Positions 30,636 through 40,601 of a stretch of DNA of 62,045 bases are shown here, in pieces. The notes beneath the pieces are model-generated. The model did not search any database. It was given only the letters and a program-made list of their open reading frames with translations, and was not told where the DNA came from. Made by a program: the position numbers and the translations under genes. The stretch is from positions 1 through 62,045 of the forward strand of contig JAQWUP010000035.1 of NCBI GenBank assembly GCA_029242085.1, given 5' to 3'. This stretch comes from Porticoccaceae bacterium (GTDB taxonomy: Bacteria > Pseudomonadota > Gammaproteobacteria > Pseudomonadales > Porticoccaceae). Position 1 is the stretch's first letter; each line of letters begins with the position of its first letter.

Positions 30636-31565
30636 CTAAACCGCAGCATCTAATTCAGGCAGCGCCACAAACAAATCGGCAACTAGACCGTAATCGGCCA
30701 CCGAGAAAATCGGTGCCTCTTCATCTTTATTGATAGCAACAATCACTTTGCTGTCTTTCATACCTGCCAAATGCTGAATTGCACCAGAGATACCGACTGC
30801 AACATACAGATCTGGAGCAACAATTTTACCCGTTTGACCGACCTGCATATCATTGGGGACAAAGCCCGCATCGACAGCAGCGCGCGAAGCGCCCACTGCA
30901 GCACCAAACTTGTCGGCCAGATTGTAAAGCATGTCAAAGTTTTCACCGTTGCCCATTCCGCGCCCGCCAGAGATCACAATGTCTGCAGCCGTCAGTTCAG
31001 GACGATCCGACTCGGCAACTTCTTCACCGATAAAGCTCGATTTAGCCGAGTCATGTGCTGAGCCAACCGCTTCAATTGAGGCAGAACCACCATCAGCTGG
31101 TGCCGCATCAAATGCAGTACCACGAACGGTCAATACCTTGATAGCATCGCTGCTCTGAACTGTGGCAATAAGGTTACCGGCATAGATTGGGCGCTTAAAG
31201 GTATCTTCGCTAACCACACCGCTGATGTCAGAGATCGCTTGCACATCAAGTAACGCCGCAACGCGCGGCATAATGTTTTTAGCGGTGGTAGTCGCTGTTG
31301 CCATGATATGGCTGTAACCAGCAGCTATTTCAGCGATCATTGGCGCAACATTCTCGGCCAGTGAATGGGCATAGGCAGCATTGTCTGCAACCATTACTTT
31401 ACCAATTCCATCCACCTGAGCGGCCTGTTCTGCAGCTGCCTGACAATCTGCACCCACAACCAGAATGTCGATATCGCCACCTAGGGCCTGTGCCGCGGCA
31501 ACTGAATTAAGAGTTGCGACGTTCATACTGCTGTTGTCGTGTTCAGCGATAACTAATGTACTCAT
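30636..31565 (-). CDS. etfA: Electron transfer flavoprotein alpha subunit
   Basis: A 309-residue subunit that holds FAD in the ETF heterodimer, taking electrons from acyl-CoA and other dehydrogenases. The C-terminal FAD domain shows [60 protein letters not shown] and [19 protein letters not shown]. The start overlaps the end of etfB by four bases (ATGA), so translation is coupled. The electron acceptor, ETF-quinone oxidoreductase, is encoded divergently just beyond etfB. Confidence 0.97.
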   Translation of the reverse strand: MSTLVIAEHDNSSMNVATLNSVAAAQALGGDIDILVVGADCQAAAEQAAQVDGIGKVMVADNAAYAHSLAENVAPMIAEIAAGYSHIMATATTTAKNIMPRVAALLDVQAISDISGVVSEDTFKRPIYAGNLIATVQSSDAIKVLTVRGTAFDAAPADGGSASIEAVGSAHDSAKSSFIGEEVAESDRPELTAADIVISGGRGMGNGENFDMLYNLADKFGAAVGASRAAVDAGFVPNDMQVGQTGKIVAPDLYVAVGISGAIQHLAGMKDSKVIVAINKDEEAPIFSVADYGLVADLFVALPELDAAV

Positions 31566-32314
31566 GAGATCACCTTCGCTTCGTTCTTTAATTTATCCAC
31601 TAGTTGAGCAATATCCTCAACCTTTATGCCTGCAGCGCGCTCAGCTGGCAGCTCGACGCCCAACAGAGTGACACGATTTGCGATATCAACACCTAAATCC
31701 ACTGGCGTGGTGGTATCAAGCTGCTTTTTCTTGGCTTTCATAATGTTGGGCAATGACGCATAACGAGGCTCATTTAGCCTTAAATCTGCAGTGACAATAG
31801 CCGGCAGAGGCAGCGCCAGAGTTTGTAACCCACCATCAACTTCGCGGATAACAGTGGCGTTTCCGCCCTCTATAGTCAGTTCAGAGGCAAATGTGGCCTG
31901 ACCATAACCGGTCAGAGCACCGAGCATCTGGCCTGTCTGGTTATTATCACCATCGATAGCCTGTTTACCCATCAGGATAATATCTGGGGACTCAGACTCA
32001 CAAACCGCTTTCAGACATTTGGCGATTGCCAGTGGCTCGAGAGTCTCGTCTGTATTGACAAGAATCGCCCGGTCAGCACCCAGCGCCAGTGCTGTGCGCA
32101 ACTGCTCCTGAGATTGCTGTGGTCCGACAGAGACGGCGACGATTTCAGTGGCCACGCCTTTCTCTTTAAGACGCACAGCTTCTTCAACTGCAATCTCACA
32201 GAACGGATTAATGGACATTTTTACATTAGCCAAGTCAACATCAGTCATATCTGACTTTGGTCTAACCTTGACGTTGTAGTCTACAACGCGCTTCACGGCT
32301 ACCAGTACTTTCAT
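31562..32314 (-). CDS. etfB: Electron transfer flavoprotein beta subunit
   Basis: A 250-residue ETF beta subunit, which binds AMP and docks on dehydrogenases. It begins with [18 protein letters not shown] and contains [39 protein letters not shown] and the signature [20 protein letters not shown] near the C-terminus. Length matches the family. It is the first gene of the etfBA pair. The 260-base gap to the divergent ETF-QO gene must carry the promoters for both units, but no convincing pair of boxes is visible. Confidence 0.97.
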   Translation of the reverse strand: MKVLVAVKRVVDYNVKVRPKSDMTDVDLANVKMSINPFCEIAVEEAVRLKEKGVATEIVAVSVGPQQSQEQLRTALALGADRAILVNTDETLEPLAIAKCLKAVCESESPDIILMGKQAIDGDNNQTGQMLGALTGYGQATFASELTIEGGNATVIREVDGGLQTLALPLPAIVTADLRLNEPRYASLPNIMKAKKKQLDTTTPVDLGVDIANRVTLLGVELPAERAAGIKVEDIAQLVDKLKNEAKVIS

Positions 32315-32574
32315 GGTTTTCCTTTTAGCTTAGCAATTAAAATTCGGGTAAGAGGCGGGATTCCGATATCAGAAAGCAGCCTTTATTTGAGCCAGTAATT
32401 CTGCCTATTTAAGCGGCATAAATCAAGCAACTGCGGCTTAAAATACGACCCACGAGTCTGCCTGAACGCCACGTAATTGTTATAAATTACGGATATCGAT
32501 ATTGACTATAGCTATGCCTATATGAAGTTAGTAAAATGGCCCTCTAAAACTTAAATATACCTTGGAGAAAGAGT

Positions 32575-34215
32575 TTGGAACGCGAATTTATGGATTACGA
32601 TGTCGTCATCGTTGGTGCAGGCCCTTCTGGTTTGGCAGCGGCATGTCGTCTTAAACAGGTAAATACTGATATCTCTGTCTGTGTCGTAGAAAAAGGCTCT
32701 GAAGTGGGCGCTCATATTCTCTCTGGCGCTGTATTTGAACCCACTCCACTGAATGAACTGTTTCCCGATTGGAAAGAGATGGGTGCCCCGCTGCTAACCC
32801 CAGTGACGGACGATAATATCTTTGTTTTTACAGGTGCCACTAAGCGCATTAAGGTGCCTAATCTATTTGCTCCCAAGACCATGCACAACCATGGCAATTA
32901 CATTATTAGCCTCGGCAAACTATGCCGCTGGTTGGCTGAGCAAGCTGAAAATCTCGGCGTTGAGATATTCCCCGGCTTTGCTGCTGCTGAGGTTCTCTAC
33001 GGCGATAACAATGAAGTGCTGGGTATCGCCACTGGTGATATGGGAATTGGCCATAATGGTGAGCAGAAAGGCTCCTATATGCAGGGTATGGAGCTGCGTG
33101 CCAAGTACACATTGTTCTCTGAAGGCTGTCGCGGCCATCTAGGTAAAGAGATTATTGCCAAGTATGCACTCGATGCAGGCAAAGACCCCCAGCATTACGG
33201 CATTGGTATCAAAGAGTTGTGGAAAGTCCCGGCGGAGCAGCATCAGCCGGGGCTCGTTGTGCACAGCGCCGGGTGGCCTCTCGACGAGAGCAAGTCGCTG
33301 GGTGGCGGATTTCTCTATCATCTCGAAGACAATACAGTGGCTGTCGGCCTGATAACCAACCTTTCATACACCAATCCGCATGTCAGTCCCTACGATGAGT
33401 TTCAGCGCTACAAACACCATCCTGAGATTGCCAAGTATTTAGAAGGCGGCGAACGCCTGACCTATGGTGCGCGCGCGCTACTCAAAGGCGGCCTGCAGTC
33501 ACAGCCTAAGATGTCATTTCCCGGTGGGATTTTGGTCGGTGATGATGCCGGCACATTGAACTTTGCCAAGATTAAAGGCAGTCATACCGCCATGAAGTCC
33601 GGCATGATTGCCGCAGAGACAGTAGCTGAGGCATTAGCTGCCGAGCAGAGCAATGATGATCTGGATAACTATGCGGCCTCTTACAAGGCATCATGGGCCT
33701 ATAAAGAGCTGCATATGCAACGTAATTTTGGCCCGGCACAGCATAAGTTCGGCAATATTATCGGTTCGGCCTATGCCTTTATCGATATCAACATTTTTAA
33801 TGGTATGTTGCCCTGGACCATGAGCGATAAAGTTGCCGATCATGAAACACTGCTACCCGCCAGCGAGTGCAAAAAAATCGATTACCCCAAGTATGATGGT
33901 AAATTGAGCTTTGATAAGGCCTCTTCGGTGTTTATGTCCAACACTAATCATGAAGAAGACCAGCCCTGTCACCTGGTGCTGGCTGACCCGGATATGCCGA
34001 TCAATAAAAATCTTGAGCTCTATGATGAGCCGGCGCAGCGTTACTGCCCCGCTGGTGTCTACGAGGTAATGGAAAATGATGACGGCAGCAAGCGTTTTCA
34101 GATTAATGCGCAAAACTGCGTGCACTGTAAAACCTGCGATATCAAAGAACCCGGTCAAAATATTAACTGGGTGGTGCCTGAGGGTGCTGGTGGGCCAAAC
34201 TATCCCGCGATGTAA
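32575..34215 (+). CDS. Electron transfer flavoprotein-ubiquinone oxidoreductase
   Basis: A 546-residue membrane-associated iron-sulfur flavoprotein that passes electrons from ETF to ubiquinone. The FAD motif VVIVGAGPSGLAAACRLKQ is near the start. GILVGDDAGTLNFAKIKGSH lies in the FAD/quinone domain. The [4Fe-4S] cysteines are in RYCPAGVYEV and QNCVHCKTCDIKEPGQNIN. The protein ends in the typical GAGGPNYPAM. TTG at 32575 is the likely start. GGAG lies seven bases upstream, and the resulting ERE-F-M-DYDVV N-terminus matches the family better than ATG 32590. Confidence 0.96.
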   Translation: MEREFMDYDVVIVGAGPSGLAAACRLKQVNTDISVCVVEKGSEVGAHILSGAVFEPTPLNELFPDWKEMGAPLLTPVTDDNIFVFTGATKRIKVPNLFAPKTMHNHGNYIISLGKLCRWLAEQAENLGVEIFPGFAAAEVLYGDNNEVLGIATGDMGIGHNGEQKGSYMQGMELRAKYTLFSEGCRGHLGKEIIAKYALDAGKDPQHYGIGIKELWKVPAEQHQPGLVVHSAGWPLDESKSLGGGFLYHLEDNTVAVGLITNLSYTNPHVSPYDEFQRYKHHPEIAKYLEGGERLTYGARALLKGGLQSQPKMSFPGGILVGDDAGTLNFAKIKGSHTAMKSGMIAAETVAEALAAEQSNDDLDNYAASYKASWAYKELHMQRNFGPAQHKFGNIIGSAYAFIDINIFNGMLPWTMSDKVADHETLLPASECKKIDYPKYDGKLSFDKASSVFMSNTNHEEDQPCHLVLADPDMPINKNLELYDEPAQRYCPAGVYEVMENDDGSKRFQINAQNCVHCKTCDIKEPGQNINWVVPEGAGGPNYPAM

Positions 34216-34227
34216 GTAACGTTAGTC

Positions 34228-34260
34228 TCCCGGTCCAGGCGCCAGCATGGACCGGGATTT
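34228..34260. terminator. Intrinsic terminator after the ETF-QO gene
   Basis: TCCCGGTCCA (34228-34237) and TGGACCGGGA (34248-34257) form a perfect 10-bp stem with a ten-base loop. TTT follows. It lies between the convergent ETF-QO and DUF1285 genes. The T tract is short but the stem is very stable. Confidence 0.75.
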
Positions 34261-34291
34261 AACAGTGACAAGCTGAAATGTAACAAAAGAG

Positions 34292-34858
34292 TTAGTCCAT
34301 CATCCCAAGTAGAAACTTCTGACCCATACTGTCGATATATAGACCGCCATCATTATTGGGCTGGCCCCATTCAATTAACTGATAGAACACTGTGCGGCTC
34401 AGCAGTCCCGGCAGATTGTCGCGCACGGTTATCAGCGGTACCGGATAATCAGGGCCCTTAGAATCATCGACCCAGAGCGGGTTTTCAGCACTGATAACAA
34501 TAGTCTCAGCGGTTGAAGTGGCAAGGATAATCGCCTGCTGTGAATCACGGACTTCTCTGCTTGCCGCGATAATATAGAAAGGTGCGAAATCCACCTTGAT
34601 CTGCCATTTCTCAACTGGCGTGACAAGGAAATAATCCTCACCTTCGCGTTTAAGAATGGTGGAGAATAATTTAACCAGACGCTCACGTTTAATCTCACCA
34701 CCCTCGTGTATCCAGCGCCCCTCGCGATCGACAACCAGATCCATATCACCACTTTTCGGTGGATCCCAAAGGTGAACTGGAGGTAGTTTTGCAGAGTCTT
34801 TTTCTTGACGAGCTAGTAGATCAGCAAAGAGGTACTCTAGGGACTGAGTGGTAGTCAT
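34292..34858 (-). CDS. DUF1285 family protein
   Basis: A 188-residue cytosolic protein of the DUF1285 family, unknown in function. Family blocks are PPVHLWDPPKSGDMDLVVDR, EGRWIHEGGEIKRERLVKLF, and YFLVTPVEKWQIKVDFAPFY. A structural relation to two small pleckstrin-like or beta-rich domains has been described for this family, from memory. The start overlaps the end of the tetR-like gene by four bases, so both are cotranscribed. The link to neighbouring metabolism is not evident. Confidence 0.85.
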   Translation of the reverse strand: MTTTQSLEYLFADLLARQEKDSAKLPPVHLWDPPKSGDMDLVVDREGRWIHEGGEIKRERLVKLFSTILKREGEDYFLVTPVEKWQIKVDFAPFYIIAASREVRDSQQAIILATSTAETIVISAENPLWVDDSKGPDYPVPLITVRDNLPGLLSRTVFYQLIEWGQPNNDGGLYIDSMGQKFLLGMMD

Positions 34859-35547
34859 TGACTGGGTTTAGGGTTTTTCTTTTTTGCACCTTTGGAGACC
34901 GGGTGATACTGGCCCGCATTACCCATGGTGACACCAATATTGGTAATAAACTCCATTAGGTCGGCGGTATCATGGTGGTAGTTCCAGCTGCTGCTGTACC
35001 AAAGGTCAACCGCGCCCTGTGCCAATGCCCAACAGGCCAGATAGTGAAAATGGGGTGGCACATCTTCCAAAACGCCTGCACCAATTTGTTTGGTCAACAT
35101 ATGGCTGAGGGAATCTTCATTTGAACGGCGGGTGTTGTGAAGCTCTTTAAGCTGATCGGCGATATCCTCGGCATCAACCAGACGCCCTTCCAGCTGTTGC
35201 ACTAACCTATCCAAATCAGGGCGCGCTAAGCGGGCTTCAAAATAAGACTGTGCCGCAGCACCGGCATCTCCCTTCTCAGCTTTTCTTATGCCAGCGGCCA
35301 GGCATTCGGTAATATTTCTTTCGTAATCGAGCATTATTCTTACCAGAATCTCATTCTTGGTCAGAAAGTGCTTATACACAGTGCCTTTGCCAATTCCAGC
35401 CCTGCTAGCGATTTTGGACACGGTTACGGCATCAATGCTCTCTTTAAGAAATAGCTCCAGCGCCGCATCAATAATTTTCTGCTCGCGATCAAGAAACAAC
35501 TTTTTCTTTTCACGTATTCGATCAGCGCTGGAAGTTTTGCTACTCAT
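34855..35547 (-). CDS. TetR-family transcriptional regulator
   Basis: A 230-residue regulator. The helix-turn-helix occupies about residues 20-65, with DAVTVSKIASRAGIGKGTVY followed by KHFLTKNEILVRIM. The remaining helices form the ligand and dimer domain and end in a basic tail (KGAKKKNPKPSQ). It lies upstream of DUF1285 with a four-base overlap. The thrH gene is 30 bases upstream of its start on the same strand, suggesting a three-gene unit thrH-tetR-DUF1285. The ligand is unknown, though adjacency to etf genes would be consistent with a fatty-acid signal. Confidence 0.85.
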   Translation of the reverse strand: MSSKTSSADRIREKKKLFLDREQKIIDAALELFLKESIDAVTVSKIASRAGIGKGTVYKHFLTKNEILVRIMLDYERNITECLAAGIRKAEKGDAGAAAQSYFEARLARPDLDRLVQQLEGRLVDAEDIADQLKELHNTRRSNEDSLSHMLTKQIGAGVLEDVPPHFHYLACWALAQGAVDLWYSSSWNYHHDTADLMEFITNIGVTMGNAGQYHPVSKGAKKKNPKPSQ

Positions 35548-35577
35548 ACTATGTCCATATGTCCTGTCAGGGTCATA

Positions 35578-36195
35578 CTATAACTCAAGAGGCCTGTTGC
35601 TGGCGCGAAGAAATTCTTGCTTTAGATCATCAAAAGTATGAACTGCTGGAAACTGTGGGAATTCAGCAATAACATTCTCCGGCGCATGAAACAAAATCCC
35701 GGCCGCGGCCTCAGCCAACATGGATATGTCATTGTACGAGTCGCCGGCCGCAATAGTTCTGTAGTACATACTCTTAAAGCCCACAATGGCTTGGCGTTTT
35801 GGGTTGGCCTGACGCAGGTGATAGTTGACCAATGTACCGTTTTCATCGGCCTCGAGCTTGTGGCACAGCAGTGTTGGATAGCCGAGCTGTTTCATAAACG
35901 GGCTGGCAAAATCGTAAAAGGTGTCCGACAGAATAACAACCTGAAATCGCTCGCGCAGCCAATTGACAAAATCGAGAGCGCCATCGAGAGGTTTTAATGT
36001 CGCAATAACCGCTTGAATCTCATGCAATCCTAGCCCGTGTTGACGCAGCAGATCGAGGCGATAATTCATCAATACATCGTAGTCGGGTTCGTCTCTGGTG
36101 GTTCTCTTTAGCTCTTCTATACCAGTCTTTTCGGCAAAGGCTATCCAAATTTCAGGGATCAGTACGCCCTCTAAATCCAAGCATGCAATTTCCAC
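35578..36195 (-). CDS. thrH: ThrH, phosphoserine phosphatase / homoserine phosphotransferase
   Basis: A 205-residue HAD-family enzyme. The ThrH variant of motif I is IACLDLEGVLIPEIW, in which Glu follows the nucleophile region as in Pseudomonas ThrH. Motif II is VVILSDTFYDFA, motif III includes NPKRQAIVGFKSM, and motif IV is IAAGDSYNDISML. It dephosphorylates phosphoserine and can transfer phosphate to homoserine. Its neighbourhood near cysH and cysB is similar to that in Pseudomonas, and serine and sulfur assimilation join at cysteine synthesis. Confidence 0.93.
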   Translation of the reverse strand: MEIACLDLEGVLIPEIWIAFAEKTGIEELKRTTRDEPDYDVLMNYRLDLLRQHGLGLHEIQAVIATLKPLDGALDFVNWLRERFQVVILSDTFYDFASPFMKQLGYPTLLCHKLEADENGTLVNYHLRQANPKRQAIVGFKSMYYRTIAAGDSYNDISMLAEAAAGILFHAPENVIAEFPQFPAVHTFDDLKQEFLRASNRPLEL

Positions 36196-36374
36196 AAATC
36201 TTCCTCGTTAATTATTTGATCAGCACTCTACTCAAAATCAAACCAGTGCGCAATTGAACATAAGATAAAGCAAAAGGTTATAAGGCTATAGCACCTTGAT
36301 AGTTCAATGAATTAGGGGCATTTGTTAGTATGCCGCCCGAAACACAGGTCTTTCAACTAGAGCGAGTCAAATTA

Positions 36375-37109
36375 ATGAGCAAAACAGCAACTGCAATTAA
36401 TATCATCGATATCGACAGTGAATTGTCGACCCAGTCACCTCAGGATATTCTGCGTTATGCACTGGCAAACCACGACAATATCGCCATTTCTTTTAGTGGC
36501 GCCGAGGATGTAGTTTTGATTGATATGGCGTACAAAATACGCCCTGACATTAAAGTTTTCTCATTGGATACTGGTCGCCTGCATGCTCAGACCTACCGTT
36601 TTATAGAACAGGTGCGCGAGAAATACGGTATCGCCATTGACTTAGTCTACCCAGAGGCGTCTCGCGTTGAAGCTCTGGTAAAAGAAAAAGGACTGTTTAG
36701 CTTTTACCAGGATGATCATAAAGAGTGCTGTGGTATCCGCAAGATCAGTCCACTGCGCAAGCAACTGCTCACCGTTGATGCCTGGATAACCGGTCAGCGC
36801 CGCGACCAGAGCCCAGGTACCAGAGCTGAGGTTCCCGTTATTCAAGATGACAAAGCCTTTGCCCGCCCAGATGACAAACTGACTAAATTCAACCCATTGG
36901 CTAACTGGACCTCGAAGCAGGTCTGGGACTATATCCGCGAAAATAATGTGCCCTACAACGCCCTGCATGACGAAGGCTATATCAGCATTGGCTGCGAGCC
37001 CTGCACAAGACCGACAGGACCGGGCCAACATGAACGCGAAGGTCGCTGGTGGTGGGAAGAAGCGACCAAGAAAGAATGTGGCTTACATGCAGTGAATATC
37101 GACAAGTAA
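36375..37109 (+). CDS. cysH: Adenylylsulfate (APS/PAPS) reductase
   Basis: A 244-residue thiol-dependent reductase that makes sulfite in assimilatory sulfate reduction. The substrate loop [16 protein letters not shown] is present, and the catalytic Cys sits in the C-terminal KKECGLH. Two additional cysteine pairs, ECCGIRK and GCEPCTRP, would hold a [4Fe-4S] cluster. This marks the APS-reducing branch as in Pseudomonas, rather than E. coli-type PAPS reductase. The ATG at 36375 is chosen over 36330, because the extra 15 residues are not family-like. The regulator gene cysB lies just downstream on the other strand. Confidence 0.95.
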   Translation: MSKTATAINIIDIDSELSTQSPQDILRYALANHDNIAISFSGAEDVVLIDMAYKIRPDIKVFSLDTGRLHAQTYRFIEQVREKYGIAIDLVYPEASRVEALVKEKGLFSFYQDDHKECCGIRKISPLRKQLLTVDAWITGQRRDQSPGTRAEVPVIQDDKAFARPDDKLTKFNPLANWTSKQVWDYIRENNVPYNALHDEGYISIGCEPCTRPTGPGQHEREGRWWWEEATKKECGLHAVNIDK

Positions 37110-37447
37110 TGCCGATGAAAATCACAATGGTCAAGAAAGTCTTTGCTGATGGTTCAGCGTGCAAAAAGTGCGCTGAAATCGAGTACAAGATGCGGGAAGC
37201 CGACCAGCTAAAGCTAATTGATCATACCGTTATTGCCTACGAAGCAGACGATCAGTCTCAGGGTATGCTTCTAGCGGCACAATTCAGCGTCGATCGGGCT
37301 CCATTCTTTATTGTGGAGCGCGATGGGCAAGAGCCTGAGATTTACACCTCGTACTTTAAGTTTGTCAAAGAGGTATTGAACCAGAAGATCACGGAAGATG
37401 AAGAGATTCAGGAAATTATGAATGATGTCGACTTGGATTTTTTATAG
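37109..37447 (+). CDS. Small thioredoxin-fold protein with CxxC
   Basis: A 112-residue protein whose ATG shares a base with the cysH stop (TAATG), so it is translationally coupled. It has a glutaredoxin/thioredoxin-like layout: MKITMVKKVFADGSACKKCA with CxxC at about residues 18-21, a beta strand ending in a cis-Pro position (RAPFFIVERDG), and a helical acidic C-terminus (EDEEIQEIMNDVDLDFL). Coupling to APS reductase suggests it may supply or maintain reducing equivalents for CysH, but this is inference. I do not know a named homologue. Confidence 0.75.
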   Translation: MPMKITMVKKVFADGSACKKCAEIEYKMREADQLKLIDHTVIAYEADDQSQGMLLAAQFSVDRAPFFIVERDGQEPEIYTSYFKFVKEVLNQKITEDEEIQEIMNDVDLDFL

Positions 37448-37474
37448 GTAGGCTTCCCACATAACTGCTGCCGA

Positions 37475-38458
<984 letters not shown>

Positions 38459-38625
38459 CTAGGGTGGCTAGCTAAGCTCTGAACTGTTAATTCTGAATAT
38501 ACTATAAAGCTATAAAAATATGCAAAACTGTTCCTTCTTAGCATAGGTGATAGTTGCTAGAGTGTGCAACGTCCTTCGGCCGACCTTTTTTGGCTGTCAC
38601 TTATAGAGAACCCAACAATAACAAT

Positions 38626-39411
38626 ATGGATATTTTGTTTTACATTGCCGCCGGTGCAGGCGTAGGACTGGCTATCGGCCTCACCGGTGTTGGTGGCGGC
38701 TCACTGATGACTCCCCTGCTGATTCTGTTTGGCTTTCCCTATAACGTTGCTATAGGCACAGACTTGCTCTATGCCGCTATAACCAAAGCTGGCGGCATGG
38801 TCACTCATGCTCGGCAGCAGACGGTGCAGTGGCGCACCGTGGGCTTTTTGGCGGCGGGCAGTATTCCCGCCTCAATGGTTACCGCGCAGCTGCTCAGTTC
38901 AGTATTTACCGACTCATCAGAGTATCAGGGAATTCTTACGCGCAGTCTTGGGGTGATGCTGGTGCTGACCGCCACCGTAATTCTATTCAATGGCCGATTG
39001 CGAGATAGAAGCGCCCAAAGCGAGGGGGCTATGGCCCATTTTCTTCATCAACACAGAGATCGGGTGATTTTTTTAGCGGGCCTGTTTTTGGGGGTATTTG
39101 TAACCCTGTCTTCGGTCGGCGCCGGTGCCTTTTGCGCGGCCATTCTGATGATGCTCTACCCGCATATGCCGGCATTAAAAGTGATCGGTACTGATATTTC
39201 TCATGCCGTGCCCCTGACCCTGATAGCCGGTTTGGGTCACTTAATACTGCTGGGTAACGTCGACTTTATGCTGTTGGCCTGCCTCTTAGCGGGCTCACTA
39301 CCGGCGATTCAGATTGGTACCAAATTGGCGGCACGTATCCCCGGTCGGCTTTTGCAGACAATTATTGCCACGATGCTATTTGCAATGGGCGTTAAATTTG
39401 CGGCATTTTAG
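38626..39411 (+). CDS. TSUP-family membrane permease (sulfite/sulfur compound exporter-like)
   Basis: A 261-residue integral membrane protein of the TauE/SafE (TSUP, DUF81) family with about eight spans. The N-terminal glycine motif GLTGVGGGSLMTPLLILFG and the repeat-copy motif VTLSSVGAGAFCAAIL are diagnostic. The ATG at 38626 is preferred. An in-frame start at 38554 would add a polar 24-residue extension before the first membrane span. It is transcribed divergently from cysB. Its proximity to cysB and cysH supports a sulfur compound such as sulfite or an organosulfonate as the substrate, but the family is broad. Confidence 0.88.
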   Translation: MDILFYIAAGAGVGLAIGLTGVGGGSLMTPLLILFGFPYNVAIGTDLLYAAITKAGGMVTHARQQTVQWRTVGFLAAGSIPASMVTAQLLSSVFTDSSEYQGILTRSLGVMLVLTATVILFNGRLRDRSAQSEGAMAHFLHQHRDRVIFLAGLFLGVFVTLSSVGAGAFCAAILMMLYPHMPALKVIGTDISHAVPLTLIAGLGHLILLGNVDFMLLACLLAGSLPAIQIGTKLAARIPGRLLQTIIATMLFAMGVKFAAF

Positions 39412-39418
39412 TGCCTAT

Positions 39419-39685
39419 CTAGAACAGGTTATTGCCAAAACGCCCCAGGAACAGCGCCGCTAAGAAGAGATAGAATAAGTAGTAGAAAATCGAGTGACGG
39501 GCCTTTTTTTGTTGCTGCTGGGATTGACTAGCCAACTGTTGGTGCAGGTCTCGCTCATCCACTTCTCGATTGAGAAAATGTAATTCTTCCCCCGCTGGAT
39601 TATCGCCCATACGCTTGAGAATCTGTTGATCAGATAAAGTCTTGTATTTGTTGGATCTGAGCAATTTCGCCATAGGTCGAATCAT
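39419..39685 (-). CDS. Small tail-anchored hypothetical protein
   Basis: An 88-residue protein not recognised. The first 65 residues are soluble and charged, including Gln-rich QQLASQSQQQQKK. A single C-terminal hydrophobic stretch FYYLFYLFLAALFL ends near the C-terminus, like a tail anchor. Its start overlaps the stop of the 5'-nucleotidase gene by one base (TAATG), so it is translationally coupled and probably real. It converges on the TSUP gene with only seven bases between the stops. Confidence 0.65.
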   Translation of the reverse strand: MIRPMAKLLRSNKYKTLSDQQILKRMGDNPAGEELHFLNREVDERDLHQQLASQSQQQQKKARHSIFYYLFYLFLAALFLGRFGNNLF

Positions 39686-40599
39686 TAGTCGCGCTTGGGC
39701 AACTCATTAGCTACGCCATGGGGAACATGGCCTGTCGCCACATATTCACTCGCCGAGGTACAGTGCATCTGTTGATCATCGAAAAATACATCGGCGCCAA
39801 AGGAGTTTAGGAAATCACCTTTGCTGAGCCCGCCGAGGAACAGGCTCTCGTCAATTCGGATACCCCACTCCCGCAATGTGCGCACTACGCGCTCATGGGC
39901 TGGCGCAGCTCTGGCAGTGACCAGTGCGGTACGAATCGGACATTGATCAACTGGGAACTCTGATTGCAGCGCGTGAAGCGCCTGTAAAAACTCCTTAAAA
40001 GGGCCCGGATCCAGAGGTACCTGTGCTGAGGCTTTTTCGTTCTCGGTAAAAGCATCGAGACCGCGCTCTTTAAAGATCCGCTCCGAGGCGTCAGAGAACA
40101 GTACGGCGTCACCATCAAAGGCAAAACGTAGTTCATCCGAGTCTTTCGGACCGCTTTGCGAGGGCAGCAATGTTGCTGCAGCCATACCGCTATCCAGTGC
40201 GCTGCGAACATCATCCGCATGGGTAGAGAGGAACAGGTGGCAAGCAAAAGCTGAGACATAGCGATAAGGCGAGTTACCACCGGAGAATGCCGCGCGTGAA
40301 ATCTTCAAGCCATAATGAGCAATCGAGTTAAATACCCGCAGCCCGGTATCCGCGGAGTTACGCGACAACAGAATAATTTCAACCTTGGGATCACCGCCAA
40401 GCTTCTCATTGATACGCAACAGCTTGGTAGCCAGCGGAAACGCCTCTCCGGGTTCCAAAATATCGTCTTCATGAGCTCGTTGATATTCTGCGTAGGCCTC
40501 AACACCCTGACTTTCATAGATGCTGTGACTCTCGCTCATATCAAAAAGAGCCGTTGAGGATAATGCTATAACCAGCTTTGGCGCTTCGGGTTTCGTCAT
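39685..40599 (-). CDS. Cytosolic 5'-nucleotidase family protein (NT5C1-like)
   Basis: A 304-residue protein of the 5'-nucleotidase family typified by animal cN-I. It opens with KLVIALSSTALFDMSESHSI and includes the characteristic LLRINEKLGGDPKVEIILLS plus SRNSADTGLRVFNSIAHYGL. LRFAFDGDAVLFSDASERIF supplies a HAD-type acidic centre. GGLSKGDFLNSFGADVFFDD is in the C-terminal part. It is expected to dephosphorylate nucleoside monophosphates. Its stop codon overlaps the following small gene, and it follows an AGCS symporter gene closely on the same strand. Confidence 0.85.
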   Translation of the reverse strand: MTKPEAPKLVIALSSTALFDMSESHSIYESQGVEAYAEYQRAHEDDILEPGEAFPLATKLLRINEKLGGDPKVEIILLSRNSADTGLRVFNSIAHYGLKISRAAFSGGNSPYRYVSAFACHLFLSTHADDVRSALDSGMAAATLLPSQSGPKDSDELRFAFDGDAVLFSDASERIFKERGLDAFTENEKASAQVPLDPGPFKEFLQALHALQSEFPVDQCPIRTALVTARAAPAHERVVRTLREWGIRIDESLFLGGLSKGDFLNSFGADVFFDDQQMHCTSASEYVATGHVPHGVANELPKRD

Positions 40600-40601
40600 A
40601 A

